41,999 nucleotides of DNA from Elusimicrobiota bacterium (GTDB lineage: Bacteria > Elusimicrobiota > Elusimicrobia > Elusimicrobiales > UBA9959). Below the pieces are notes generated by a model. It saw nothing but the letters and a program-made list of their open reading frames with translations, was not told the DNA's origin and ran no database searches. The translations under genes were made by a program, and so were the position numbers. Positions 15,941 through 25,143 of this stretch are shown piece by piece (positions within the stretch are counted from its first letter, which is position 1; each line of letters begins with the position of its first letter). The DNA lies in contig WOVA01000020.1 in NCBI GenBank assembly GCA_009773155.1, forward strand, positions 1 through 41,999, in the 5' to 3' direction.

Positions 15941-16948
15941 ATGACCGCGCCGGCTAAAAAACTGCTTGAAGTGAAGGGTCTGGAGACCGTCTTCCATATA
16001 GAGGGCAAGACGGCCAAGGCCGTCAACGGCGTCGATTTCCATATCAACGAGAACGAGGTGCTGGGCCTGGTGGGCGAGAGCGGCTGCGGTAAGTCCGTGA
16101 CCGCGCTGAGCATACTGCGCCTGATCCCCGACCCGCCCGGCCGCATCACCGCCGGCGAGATCCTCTTCAGAGGGAAGGACCTGCTCAAGCTCTCCTACCC
16201 GGAGATGCGCAAGGTCCGCGGCAAAGATATCTCGATGATCTTCCAGGAGCCGATGACCTCGCTTAACCCGGTCTTCTCGATAGGCTGGCAGCTCAAAGAG
16301 GCCATCCACTTCCACCAGGACGGCCTGACCGGGAAGCAGGTAGAGGCCCGCGCGGTGGAGATGCTGGGACTGGTCGGCATTCCTTCGCCGAAGGCCAGGC
16401 TCAAGGATTACCCGCACCAGTTCTCCGGCGGCATGCGTCAGCGCGTGATGATAGCGATGGCCCTGTCCTCCGACCCGGCGCTGCTCATCGCCGACGAGCC
16501 CACCACCGCGCTGGACGTCACCATACAGGCGCAGATACTGGACCTCATGCTGGAGGTCAAGAAGAAGACGAAGGACGCCGCCATCCTGCTCATCACCCAC
16601 GACCTGGCCGTAGTGGCCGAGACCTGCCACCGCGTCGCCGTCATGTACGGCGGCAGGATACAGGAGGTCTCCGACGTGAAGCCGCTCTTCGACGAGCCGC
16701 TGCATCCCTACACCCGGGGTCTGCTCAAGTCGCTGCCCGGCTTCGGCCACAAGAAAGGCGAGCGGCTGCCGGTCATCGAGGGCATGGTGCCCGACATACT
16801 CAGTTTCCCCAAAGGCTGCAAGTTCAATACCCGCTGCCCCGAGGTCATGGACGTCTGCCGCGAGTCCGAGCCGGACCTCGTCGAGGTGGCGCCGGGCAGG
16901 CAGGTGCGCTGCCATCTCTGCAAAGCGGGCAAGGGGTGCAAGTCATGA
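15941..16948 (+). CDS. Peptide ABC importer ATPase (OppD/DppD type)
   Basis: First of two separate ATPase subunits that take the place of the fused YejF of enterobacteria. The 335-residue protein has Walker A GESGCGKS (45-52), Q-loop [10 protein letters not shown], signature [14 protein letters not shown], Walker [13 protein letters not shown] and the switch His in ITHD. The C-terminal oligopeptide-type extension ends with cysteines in [10 protein letters not shown]...DVCRESEP and VRCHLC, a pattern that in some Dpp/Opp ATPases holds an Fe-S cluster. The gene begins one base after the yejE stop and its TGA overlaps the next ATG. Operon position assigns it to this importer. Confidence 0.9.
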   Translation: MTAPAKKLLEVKGLETVFHIEGKTAKAVNGVDFHINENEVLGLVGESGCGKSVTALSILRLIPDPPGRITAGEILFRGKDLLKLSYPEMRKVRGKDISMIFQEPMTSLNPVFSIGWQLKEAIHFHQDGLTGKQVEARAVEMLGLVGIPSPKARLKDYPHQFSGGMRQRVMIAMALSSDPALLIADEPTTALDVTIQAQILDLMLEVKKKTKDAAILLITHDLAVVAETCHRVAVMYGGRIQEVSDVKPLFDEPLHPYTRGLLKSLPGFGHKKGERLPVIEGMVPDILSFPKGCKFNTRCPEVMDVCRESEPDLVEVAPGRQVRCHLCKAGKGCKS

Positions 16949-17949
16949 AGAAGACGGAAACCCCGGCCGGCAATCTCCTGGAGGTCTCCGACCTCAAGGT
17001 CCATTATCCTCTGCACGGCGGGCTTTTGATGCGCAAGGTGGGAGAGGTCAAGGCCGTGGACGGCGTTTCCTTCGTGATGAAGGCGGGCGAGACTCTGGGC
17101 ATGGTGGGCGAGAGCGGCTGCGGTAAGACCACCATCGGCAAGGCGCTCATCAACCTGGCGCCGGTCACCTCCGGGAAGATCATGTTCCCCGGCGCCGGCT
17201 GCGAGATGACCAATATCGCGGGGCTGAGCCGGTCGGCGATGCGGCCTTACCGCTCGCGGATGCAGATGGTCTTCCAGGACCCCTATTCCTCACTGAACCC
17301 GCGCATGTCCGTGCAGGCCATCATCGAGGAGCCGCTGGATATACACAAGCCGGAGATGCGCCGCAAGGAGCGCAAAGAGAAGGTGGCCTGGCTGCTGGAG
17401 AAGGTCGGCCTGCGCGCCGCCTACGCTTCGCGCTATCCGCACGAGTTCTCCGGCGGGCAGCGGCAGCGCATCGGCCTGGCCCGCGCGCTGGCGACCAATC
17501 CCGCCTTCATCATAGCCGACGAGCCCGTCTCCGCGCTGGACGTTTCCATCCAGGCGCAGATCATCAACCTGCTGCAGGACCTGCAGGAAGAGTTCAGCCT
17601 GACCTATCTTTTCATCGCCCACGACCTCTCGGTGGTGGAGCATATCAGCGACCGCATAGCGGTGATGTACCTGGGCAATATGGTGGAGCTCGGGTCCGCC
17701 GAAGAGGTCAACCGGAATCCGGTGCACCCCTATACCAAGGCGCTGATGTCCGCCGCGCCGCAGCCGAACCCGCACAAGACCCGGGCCGGCCGCGTAGTGC
17801 TCAAGGGCGACGTGCCCAGCCCGCTCAACAAGCCTTCGGGCTGCGGCTTCCGCACGCGCTGCCCCATAGCCAAGCCCGACTGCGCGTTCACCGTGCCCGA
17901 GCTCGCGGAGAAATCCGTCGGCCACTTCGCCGCCTGCCCCTGGGTATGA
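16945..17949 (+). CDS. Peptide ABC importer ATPase (OppF/DppF type)
   Basis: Second ATPase, 334 residues, starting at the ATG that overlaps the upstream stop codon (ATGA); an ATG three codons earlier is possible but less likely. It has the OppF-like LLEVSDLKVHYPLHGGLLMRK opening, Walker A GESGCGKT, MVFQDPYSSLNPRM, signature SGGQRQRIGLARAL and Walker B FIIADEPVSALD. The C-terminal GCGFRTRCPIAKPDC block carries the cysteines of the oligopeptide ATPase tail. Together with the OppD-like subunit it would energise the YejB/YejE channel. Next is nifU after 15 bp with its own Shine-Dalgarno sequence and no terminator, so read-through into nifU-nifS is likely. Confidence 0.9.
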   Translation: MKKTETPAGNLLEVSDLKVHYPLHGGLLMRKVGEVKAVDGVSFVMKAGETLGMVGESGCGKTTIGKALINLAPVTSGKIMFPGAGCEMTNIAGLSRSAMRPYRSRMQMVFQDPYSSLNPRMSVQAIIEEPLDIHKPEMRRKERKEKVAWLLEKVGLRAAYASRYPHEFSGGQRQRIGLARALATNPAFIIADEPVSALDVSIQAQIINLLQDLQEEFSLTYLFIAHDLSVVEHISDRIAVMYLGNMVELGSAEEVNRNPVHPYTKALMSAAPQPNPHKTRAGRVVLKGDVPSPLNKPSGCGFRTRCPIAKPDCAFTVPELAEKSVGHFAACPWV

Positions 17950-17964
17950 CAAGGGAGAGCCGCT

Positions 17965-18798
17965 ATGTGGCAATATACCGAGAAAGTCTACGAATATTTC
18001 AAGAACCCTAAGAACGTGGGGGAGATAGAGAACCCCGACGCCGTGGGCGAGATAGGCAGCATAGTCTGCGGCGACGCGCTAAAGCTCACCCTGCGCATCG
18101 ACAAGGCGACCGAAAAGATCGTCGACGCCAAGTTCAAGACCTTCGGCTGCGCCAGCGCCATCGCCTCCTCTTCGGCCCTGACCGAAATGATCAAGGGCCG
18201 GACCCTCGACGAGGCCGCGAAGATAACCAACCAGGACATCGCGGCGTTCCTCGGCGGCCTGCCCAGCGAGAAGATGCACTGCTCGGTCATGGGGATGGAG
18301 GCGCTCGAGGCGGCGATAAATAACTACCGTGGCGGCAAGGCCGGGAAGATCATCATCGGCGAGAACGAGCGCGTGGTCTGCAAGTGCTTCAGCGTGACAG
18401 AGTCGGCCATACTCAAGGCAATAAAGGTCAATAAGCTCAAGACGGTGGAGGAAGTGACCAACTTCACCAAGGCCGGCGGCGGCTGCCGCCAGTGCCTGGG
18501 CGAGATAGACAAGATCGTAAAGGACTACTGGGAGCGGGAGGAGCACCGCGACTTCTCGAAGATGACCATGGTCGAGAAAATAAAGCACATCGAGAAGGTG
18601 CTGGCCGAGGACGTCAACCCCAAGCTCAAGCGCGACGGCGGCTGGATAGAGCTGATGGACCTCGACGGTATGAAGGTGAAGCTCCGCTTCCTGGGCATGT
18701 GCCACGGCTGCCCGTCCTCCGGCGCCACGCTCAAGAACGTGGTGGAGAAGGAACTTAAAGAGAAGGTCGATCCTTCCCTTATCATCGAGGCTGAATGA
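17965..18798 (+). CDS. nifU: Full-length NifU-type Fe-S cluster scaffold
   Basis: Scaffold on which NifS-delivered sulfur and iron are assembled into clusters. All three NifU domains are present in 277 residues: IscU-like N-domain with Cys35, Cys62 and Cys106; a central BFD-like [2Fe-2S] domain with Cys139, Cys141, Cys174 and Cys177; and a C-terminal Nfu domain with the CHGC pair Cys246/Cys249. The IscU-like C35-G-D-A and LPSEKMHC stretch are normal. AAGGGAG precedes the ATG, and the TGA overlaps the nifS start. There are no nitrogenase genes nearby, and in anaerobes the Nif-type pair commonly serves general Fe-S assembly; that is the likely role here, supplying for example the ferredoxin at 25548. 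Confidence 0.95.
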   Translation: MWQYTEKVYEYFKNPKNVGEIENPDAVGEIGSIVCGDALKLTLRIDKATEKIVDAKFKTFGCASAIASSSALTEMIKGRTLDEAAKITNQDIAAFLGGLPSEKMHCSVMGMEALEAAINNYRGGKAGKIIIGENERVVCKCFSVTESAILKAIKVNKLKTVEEVTNFTKAGGGCRQCLGEIDKIVKDYWEREEHRDFSKMTMVEKIKHIEKVLAEDVNPKLKRDGGWIELMDLDGMKVKLRFLGMCHGCPSSGATLKNVVEKELKEKVDPSLIIEAE

Positions 18799-20000
18799 CG
18801 GACAAGGTCTATTATCTCGACAATAACGCCACCACCCGGGTCGCCCCCGAGGTGGAGGAGGCCATGCGGCCTTTCTTCGGCGAGCTCTACGGCAATCCGT
18901 CGAGTATGCATTTCTTCGGCGGGACCAACCAGAAATACCTGGACCGCGCCCGCGAGAGCGTGGCGCGTCTGCTGGGTGCCCAGCCCGAGGAGATACTCTT
19001 CACCTCCTGCGGCACCGAGAGCGATTCCACGGCCATCTGGTCGGCGCTGCGCGCCTTCCCCGAGAAAAAGCATCTCATCACCACGAAGGTGGAGCATCCG
19101 GCCGTCCTCAATCTCTGCAAGTACCTCGAGACACAGGGCTACCGCGTTACTTACCTGGGCGTGGACACCGAGGGCCGCCTGAACCTGGACGAGCTCAAGG
19201 CCGCCCTCTCTCCCGACACCGCCATCGTCAGCATCATGTGGGCCAATAACGAGACCGGGGTCGTTTTCCCGGTGGAGGACGCGGCCCGGATAACCCATTC
19301 GCGCGGCGCGCTTTTCCATACCGACGCCGTACAGGCCGTCGGCAAGCTGCCGATAAACCTGGCCGAATCCAGGATAGACATGCTTTCGCTCTCGGGGCAC
19401 AAGTTGCACGCGCCCAAAGGCATAGGCGCCCTGTACGTGAAGAAGGGCACGCGGTTCTCGCCTTTCCTGATGGGCGGCCACCAGGAGCGCGGCCGCCGCG
19501 CCGGCACCGAGAACGTGCCGTATATCGTGGCTATGGGCCGCGCGGCGGAGCTGGCGCTTGAGAAGATGGGCGAGGAGAACGGCCGGGTTAAAGCTCTGCG
19601 CGACCGGCTGGAGCGGGGGCTGGTCAAAGCCGTGAAGAACACGCGGGTCAACGGCGGCGGCGCCGAGCGGCTCCCCAACACCTCGCATATCGGTTTCGAA
19701 TATGTCGAGGGAGAGTCCATACTTATAATGCTGAGCGAGAAAGGGATCTGCGCCTCGTCCGGCTCGGCCTGCACCTCCGGCTCGCTGGAGCCGTCGCACG
19801 TGATGATGTCCATGGGCGTGCCGCAGACCTACGCGCACGGCACCATCCGCTTCTCTTTGAGCGTCTACAGCACCGAAGAGGACGTGGACGCGGTGCTGCG
19901 CGAGGTGCCGCCGGTCATAGAGAGGCTGCGCGAGATTTCGCCCTTCGCGGACGGCAAGCCGCTGTTCGGCATGGACGCCTGCGAGCCGCACAAGCACTGA
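18795..20000 (+). CDS. nifS: Cysteine desulfurase
   Basis: PLP enzyme converting cysteine to alanine and an enzyme-bound persulfide for the NifU scaffold. The 401-residue sequence has YLDNNATTRV (7-16), the PLP lysine in SLSGHKLHAPKG (Lys203), the HTDAVQ Asp177 that stacks on the cofactor, RAGTENV (235-241) and the catalytic loop SSGSACTSGSLEPSH with Cys326. This arrangement is group I (NifS/IscS). The ATG overlaps the nifU TGA, so the pair is translationally coupled. After the stop the operon ends near a tRNA gene 61 bp downstream; no separate terminator is evident between. Confidence 0.95.
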   Translation: MTDKVYYLDNNATTRVAPEVEEAMRPFFGELYGNPSSMHFFGGTNQKYLDRARESVARLLGAQPEEILFTSCGTESDSTAIWSALRAFPEKKHLITTKVEHPAVLNLCKYLETQGYRVTYLGVDTEGRLNLDELKAALSPDTAIVSIMWANNETGVVFPVEDAARITHSRGALFHTDAVQAVGKLPINLAESRIDMLSLSGHKLHAPKGIGALYVKKGTRFSPFLMGGHQERGRRAGTENVPYIVAMGRAAELALEKMGEENGRVKALRDRLERGLVKAVKNTRVNGGGAERLPNTSHIGFEYVEGESILIMLSEKGICASSGSACTSGSLEPSHVMMSMGVPQTYAHGTIRFSLSVYSTEEDVDAVLREVPPVIERLREISPFADGKPLFGMDACEPHKH

Positions 20001-20061
20001 CGCCATAATCTCTGACATGGCCCGCGCGGCCTCAAAATTGGTAGAATAGGCTTTCGATTTT

Positions 20062-20135
20062 GCCCCTGTAGCTCAGTTGGTTAGAGCAATCCGCTCATAA
20101 CGGATGGGTCGCAGGTTCAAGTCCTGCCGGGGGCA
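20062..20135 (+). tRNA. tRNA with CAU anticodon, probably tRNA-Ile2 (lysidine type), else elongator Met
   Basis: A complete 74-base cloverleaf: acceptor GCCCCTG pairing with CGGGGGC, D-arm GCTCAGTTGGTTAGAGC, anticodon loop CTCATAA on an ATCCG/CGGAT stem, T-arm GCAGG-TTCAAGT-CCTGC, discriminator A and no encoded CCA. The CAU anticodon with the CTCATAA loop and TTCAAGTCC T-arm resemble bacterial tRNA-Ile2, read after C34 is changed to lysidine, more than elongator or initiator Met. A -10-like TAGAAT is at 20042-20047. Confidence 0.85.
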
Positions 20136-20201
20136 GTAAAATATGAAAGCCGTCCGTTTCATGCGGACGGCTTTTTTTTATGGCCCCCGGAGCAGGCCGC
20201 G
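20118..20201. repeat. Direct repeat, first copy (tRNA 3' end, terminator, GC-rich tail)
   Basis: Starts in the T-arm (CAAGTCCTGCC) and runs through the tRNA end, terminator hairpin and TGGCCCCCGGAGCAGGCCGCG. The second copy is 20310-20391, different only in the length of the T run (8 against 6). The CCGGGGGCA of the tRNA end and TGGCCCCCGG of the tail are complementary, so each copy can form a nested hairpin around the terminator. Confidence 0.9.
20147..20179 (+). terminator. Rho-independent terminator after the CAU tRNA
   Basis: Ten-bp perfect stem AAGCCGTCCG / CGGACGGCTT (20147-20156, 20164-20173), loop TTTCATG, and a run of eight T at 20172-20179. Confidence 0.9.
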
Positions 20202-20309
20202 GTGCGGCCTGCGTCAGGACTTGAAAGCCGGAGCCGCGAGCCAGCAGGCGGCAGCGGCGAGGCGGGGTCGCGGGTCCCGAGGAGCGTCGGCGACGAGGGA
20301 ACCCGTGAC

Positions 20310-20391
20310 CAAGTCCTGCCGGGGGCAGTAAAATATGAAAGCCGTCCGTTTCATGCGGACGGCTTTTTTATGGCCCCCGGAGCAGGCCGCG
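20310..20391. repeat. Direct repeat, second copy (orphan tRNA 3' end plus terminator)
   Basis: The last 18 bases of the tRNA and all downstream sequence through the terminator and GC-rich tail are repeated, but the first three quarters of the tRNA are not, so this copy cannot give a tRNA. The terminator hairpin (20339-20369, six T) lies six bases from the right end region of the convergent gene at 20397 and may stop transcription coming from the left. Confidence 0.9.
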
Positions 20392-20396
20392 TTTCC

Positions 20397-21479
20397 TTAT
20401 TTCTTTATCGCTTTGTCTTTCTCATAGCGGTAGGCGGCGGCGCCGGGCCCGAAGACCTTTAGTTCCGCGAGACCGCCGCCGGAGAAGACGAATTCTTTTT
20501 CCGGCGAGCCGCCGGGACCGTAGAAGACGGCGCTGCCATCGGGCAGGCTGCCGCTCAGCGAGGTGAGATTGAACGAGGAGTCCAGTATCACGTGGCCCCT
20601 GTAGCGGTTCTCGTAGTAGAAGGCATAGCGTTCGCCGCGGGCCAGCGACTGCAATTTAACGGTGTAGGCGGAAGGAGGAGGCGTCGCCGCGGCCGCCTGC
20701 GCGATGACGGACGCGGGAGAGGCGGGCGCGGGGGCCGGGGCCTGCGACGCTACGGGCGAACCGTCTGCGTAGAGCGTCTCGGACTTGACGGAGGCGTCCG
20801 GGTTGAATTCCCTGACCAGCCCGTGGAGCCTGCCGTTGACGAAGTTCTGCTCGAACAAGGGCGAGGCGTCCTCGGTATAGGTGATCATGGGACCGTTGAG
20901 CCTGCCCGCCAGGTAATTGGCCTCGGTCTGCAGGGCGCCGGAGGGGTAGAAGGTGCGCAGCGGGCCGTTGTAGCTGCCGCCCAGCACCGCCTTCTCCGTC
21001 TTCACTTTGCCGTCGGGATAAAGTTCTTTCCATACGCCGTCCTGGAGCGTCCCCTCGGAGGAGAGGAACTCGCCGGAGGAGGACCAGGTCTGGGTCGCCG
21101 TGACCACGCCGTTCTCGGAGTATATCTTCCGCACGGAGGAAGTTCCCACGGACACGGCAGTGAAGGTCATAGCGGGGGCGGCGGTCACCGCGGGGTGTTC
21201 GGCGGCCGCGGCGGCGGTGGAGACGGTGACCGGCGCCTCCGTGGACGCGGCGACTTCGGCGGGGGACGGAGCCGGTTGCGCCGGCTTCTCCTCCGGGAGT
21301 ATTTCCTGTATATCCGCTTTCTTTACGGTCAGCGTCCCGTACCTGGTCCTTATCAGCGAGGTGTCGTCCATCTCTCCCTCGATGACGCCCTCCAGGCGGG
21401 TGCCGTCCTTGAGCAGTATGGTGTCCGCCGCGGCCGGCGCCGCGAAGAGCGCTATTATCAGTAATGAAAGTTTTTTCAT
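20397..21479 (-). CDS. Secreted protein with MORN-like repeats
   Basis: A 360-residue exported protein. Signal peptide at 1-18 (ending APAAA), then a small beta domain DTILLKDGTRLEGVIEGE...GTLTVKKADIQEI (19-61) of a type common in secreted bacterial proteins, a Pro/Ala linker, and between about 115 and 245 several MORN_2-like units of the form Y.DG....E...G...G....Y..G (KELYPDGKVKTEKAV, RTFYPSGALQTEANY, ITYTEDASPLFEQNF, REFNPDASVKSETLY). A second Pro/Ala linker leads to a C-terminal domain. MORN-like units often act at membranes or as wall/outer-membrane attachments; the function here is unknown. GGGGGC precedes the ATG, and a TATAAT box lies 20 bases upstream. Confidence 0.75.
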   Translation of the reverse strand: MKKLSLLIIALFAAPAAADTILLKDGTRLEGVIEGEMDDTSLIRTRYGTLTVKKADIQEILPEEKPAQPAPSPAEVAASTEAPVTVSTAAAAAEHPAVTAAPAMTFTAVSVGTSSVRKIYSENGVVTATQTWSSSGEFLSSEGTLQDGVWKELYPDGKVKTEKAVLGGSYNGPLRTFYPSGALQTEANYLAGRLNGPMITYTEDASPLFEQNFVNGRLHGLVREFNPDASVKSETLYADGSPVASQAPAPAPASPASVIAQAAAATPPPSAYTVKLQSLARGERYAFYYENRYRGHVILDSSFNLTSLSGSLPDGSAVFYGPGGSPEKEFVFSGGGLAELKVFGPGAAAYRYEKDKAIKK

Positions 21480-21499
21480 AATGCCCCCATCGTCTACAA

Positions 21500-21505
21500 A
21501 TTATA
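21500..21505 (-). promoter_or_regulatory. -10 box of the MORN-like gene
   Basis: Complement reads TATAAT in CCTATAATTTG, about 20 bases before the ATG at 21477-21479. No convincing -35 element 16-18 bp further upstream. The 67-bp gap also serves the divergent ABC transporter genes. Confidence 0.45.
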
Positions 21506-21546
21506 GGATAAAATTAATAAGATATGCGTAGCCCTTCCCTCCCGTC

Positions 21547-22558
<1,012 letters not shown>

Positions 22559-22578
<20 letters not shown>

Positions 22579-23323
22579 GGCCTACAAGTTCGGCTGGGAG
22601 CTGCGCCGCTACGCCTTCAATTACACGGCGGGGCTCGCCGCCGAGGCCGTCTTCATGGGCGGGCTCTATTTTTCCTTCTCGCTGCTGGGCCGCCCGGCGG
22701 GCACGGCCTTCGTCGGTCTGCTGCTCTGGTTCTTCGCGCGCGGCGCCATGTCCGACGCCTCCAATATCATAAGCGAGGAGCGGCACCTGGGCACTTTCGA
22801 GAGGGTCTCCGCCGCCGGGCCCTCGCTGGCGGAACTGCTGGCCGCGCGGCTGGCGGTCAATTTCGCCTTCGAATCCACGCGCACGCTGCTGCTGGCCGCC
22901 GCGCTGGCGGCGGTCTTCGCGCCGCCCTTCGCGCCGCTGCTGGCGCCCGCGGCCCTGCCGGGCGTTCTCGCCGCCGGGGCGCTGACCGTGGCCTGCCTCT
23001 ACGGCTGGGGATTTCTGGCCGCCGCGCTGCAGATAAGGTGGAAGAAGACCGGCGCGCTGGTGCCGCTGGCCGAATACGCCATGCTGGTATTCTCGGGGAT
23101 AATATTCGATACTTCGCTGCTGGGGGGGGTGGAACCGCTGGCGCTGCTGCTGCCGCTGACCTGGAGCGTGAGGGCCGCCGAAGCCGCTTACGCCGGCGCG
23201 GCGGCCGGCCCCGCCCTGGCCGGGCTCGCCGTCCACGCGGCGCTGGCCTGGGCGGCCGGCCTGGCGCTCTTCCGCGCCTCGGTGCGGGCGACCAAGCGCA
23301 GCGGCGAGTACGGGTTCTACTGA
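22559..23323 (+). CDS. ABC-2-type exporter permease
   Basis: Membrane partner of the preceding ATPase: 254 residues with about six hydrophobic helices, starting with a cytoplasmic amphipathic stretch (LRAEAYKFGWELRRYAFNY). A helix-loop ISEERHLGTFERVSAAGPSLAELLAARL near residue 75-100 resembles the ABC-2 membrane family pattern (E..GT.E...). Start is GTG, lying 20 bp before the end of the ATPase gene; an ATG alternative would lose the first helix. It ends 7 bp before the convergent Na/Pi gene with no terminator visible between. Substrate not predictable. Confidence 0.85.
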
Positions 23324-23330
23324 GCCGCGC

Positions 23331-25016
23331 CTATTTCAATCCGGTCAGGGCTTCCGCCACGTTGACGGCGTGGTCGCCCATCTTCTCGAAGCTGTTGAGC
23401 AGGTCGGAGTAGAGCGGTCCTACCGAGGGCTTGCACCTGCCGTCGCAGATGCGCAGCAGGTGGTTCTCGCGGAACTCGTTGCGCATGCGGTTGAGCTCGT
23501 TCTCGCGCTTCCAGGTCCTTTCCATTATGTCGCCTTCGGGCTTGAGTATGAAGGAGCGGGTCTCCTCCAGCATCTCGCGCGCGGCGCCGGAGATCTTTAT
23601 CAGGTCCGCGTAGGCCTCCGCGCTCATCGCGAAGCCGGGCTCGCGCGTGCGGCCGAGCAGGTTGGCTATCTTCTCGCCGTAATCTCCCATCTTCTCGAAG
23701 TCGTTTATCATGCTCATCAGCGAGAGCACTTCGCGGCTGGCGGTATTGGACAGCCGCTCGTGCACCAGCGAGGCCAGGTAATCGTTTATCTTATGCTCCA
23801 GCACGTCGGTGGTCTTCTCGTCCGCCTTTATGGCGTCCACCTCGTGGTCCTCTATCTTGCCGTCGGCCAGGGCGCCGGATATTTTGGCCATCATGCCGGT
23901 CACCACGCCGGCGAGATGGTCTATCTCCCTGCGGGCGGCGTCTATGGCCAGTTCCGGGGCGCGGGCGAAGGGCGTGGTCAGGTAGACGAGCTCATGCTCC
24001 GGCGGGCCCTTCTCCACGATATCCGGTTTCACGAAGAGGATGAGGCGCTCGAACTGCTTTATGAACGGCAGCATGATCCCGGTATTTATTACGTTGAAGA
24101 CCGTGTGGAAGGCCGAGATATGCAGCGGTATGGCCACAAGCAGGGCGGCTTCCGAGGTGCCGTAGGGTGCGCCGGGGATTATGGCGTCGACGAACTCTAT
24201 CATAGGGCCGAAGAATATAGTGGCCCAGACCACGCCCAGGACATTGAAGAGGAAGTGGCCGATGGCCGCCTGCTTGGCGGTGTTGGACGCGCCTATGGCG
24301 GCGAGATTCGCGGTCACCGTGGTGCCGATATTCTCGCCCAGCACCAGCGCCGCTGCGGAGGGGAAGTCTATGATGCCCTTGGCGGCGGCGGCTATGGTGA
24401 CGGCCATGACCGCGCTAGAAGACTGGAAGATGACGGTCAGCGCCGTGCCTACTCCGATCAGCGCCAGGAGGGGGAGAATGGAGTCGGGAGAGAATTTTGC
24501 TATCCAGGCCAGCACCTCGGGCGAATTGCGCAGGTCGGGTATGCCGTCCTTGATCAGCTCCAGACCAAGAAAGAGCAGGCCGAAGCCGACCATGACCTCG
24601 CCGAAGCGGTGCGGCCACCGCCAGCGCTTGATGAAGCGCGAGAAGTAGCCGATGCCTATCAGCGGCAGCGCGAAGGCGGCGATCTTGACCTTGAAGCCCA
24701 GCAGGCTGACTATCCAGGCCGTGACCGTGGTGCCGATATTGGCGCCGAAGATGACGCCCAGCGACTGGGACAGGGTAAGCAGTCCGGCGCTGGCGAAGCC
24801 GACGACCATGACGGTGGTGGCGCTCGAGGACTGTATGACGGAGGTCACGGCGAAGCCGGACAGGGTGCCGGCGAAGCGGTTGGCGGTGGCCATGGCCAGC
24901 ATCTTGCGCAGCCGCTGGCCGGCCGTCTTCTGCAGGCCCTCGCTCATTATCTCCAGGCCCAGCAGGAAAACGCCCAGGCCGCCCAGCAGGTACAGGAACA
25001 TGGTAAGCGCGGTCAT
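23331..25016 (-). CDS. Na+/phosphate cotransporter family protein with PhoU-like tail
   Basis: A 561-residue integral membrane protein. The two inverted Na_Pi_cotrans repeats are marked by QSSSATT with GANIGTTVTA (near 62-98) and QSSSAVM with GENIGTTVTA (near 200-240), the residues that form the substrate site in the SLC34-like fold. After the last helix (about residue 325) a soluble, helical C-terminal domain of some 200 residues resembles PhoU (two helical bundles with E/D-rich motifs such as INDFEKMGDYGEKI and NSFEKMGDHAVNVAE). Family members import phosphate with sodium; some export it, so direction is uncertain. The ATG is at 25014-25016, single-gene transcription unit convergent to the ABC exporter. 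Confidence 0.9.
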   Translation of the reverse strand: MTALTMFLYLLGGLGVFLLGLEIMSEGLQKTAGQRLRKMLAMATANRFAGTLSGFAVTSVIQSSSATTVMVVGFASAGLLTLSQSLGVIFGANIGTTVTAWIVSLLGFKVKIAAFALPLIGIGYFSRFIKRWRWPHRFGEVMVGFGLLFLGLELIKDGIPDLRNSPEVLAWIAKFSPDSILPLLALIGVGTALTVIFQSSSAVMAVTIAAAAKGIIDFPSAAALVLGENIGTTVTANLAAIGASNTAKQAAIGHFLFNVLGVVWATIFFGPMIEFVDAIIPGAPYGTSEAALLVAIPLHISAFHTVFNVINTGIMLPFIKQFERLILFVKPDIVEKGPPEHELVYLTTPFARAPELAIDAARREIDHLAGVVTGMMAKISGALADGKIEDHEVDAIKADEKTTDVLEHKINDYLASLVHERLSNTASREVLSLMSMINDFEKMGDYGEKIANLLGRTREPGFAMSAEAYADLIKISGAAREMLEETRSFILKPEGDIMERTWKRENELNRMRNEFRENHLLRICDGRCKPSVGPLYSDLLNSFEKMGDHAVNVAEALTGLK

Positions 25017-25108
25017 TTGTTTTTAGCGGCTCCGTTCCAAGTTTTTTACGGCTCCTTTAAATTATACCAAGCCGGCGTAAAATCCGCAAAGAAAAGCGCG
25101 CCGGGGGC

Positions 25109-25139
25109 TTGACTAAATGATACTAATCTGGTATCATTT
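25109..25139 (+). promoter_or_regulatory. Promoter with overlapping Rrf2 operator
   Basis: TTGACT (25109-25114), a 17-bp spacer and TATCAT (25132-25137) form a near-consensus promoter. Filling the spacer and -10 box is a perfect inverted repeat AAATGATAC-N7-GTATCATTT (25115-25123, 25131-25139), a strong candidate for the operator bound by the regulator encoded just downstream. The ATG follows the -10 box by six bases, so the mRNA would have little or no leader. Confidence 0.8.
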
Positions 25140-25143
25140 AACC

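Larger units (their letters stand above)
20001..20396. other. 396-bp region without protein genes: tRNA, terminators and duplication
   Basis: Between nifS and the convergent secreted-protein gene lie a tRNA (20062-20135), its terminator, and an 82-84 bp direct repeat of the tRNA 3' end plus terminator. The sequence between the repeats (20202-20309) is GC-rich and full of small inverted repeats, such as GCAGGCCGC-GGT-GCGGCCTGC around the end of the first copy and GTCGCGGGTCCCG paired imperfectly with GAGGGAACCCGTGAC near 20265-20309. Short open frames across it have no support. Confidence 0.7.

Noticed and set aside
11652-16915. Long minus-strand frames (566, 580 and 327 codons) opposite the peptide importer
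   Set aside because: Mirror frames of strongly conserved importer genes, with His/Val/Gly-rich low-complexity translations and no ribosome sites.
17965-20000. Nitrogen fixation locus
   Set aside because: nifU and nifS are the only nif-type genes; no nifH, D, K, E, N or B is present, and the pair serves general Fe-S assembly in many anaerobes.
20118-20391. Integrated genomic island with att sites
   Set aside because: The two tRNA-end copies are only 192 bp apart and no integrase or cargo gene is present; kept only as a possible remnant.
23370-25112. 580-codon plus-strand frame opposite the Na/Pi cotransporter
   Set aside because: Antisense shadow of a clear membrane protein; no start signals or domains.
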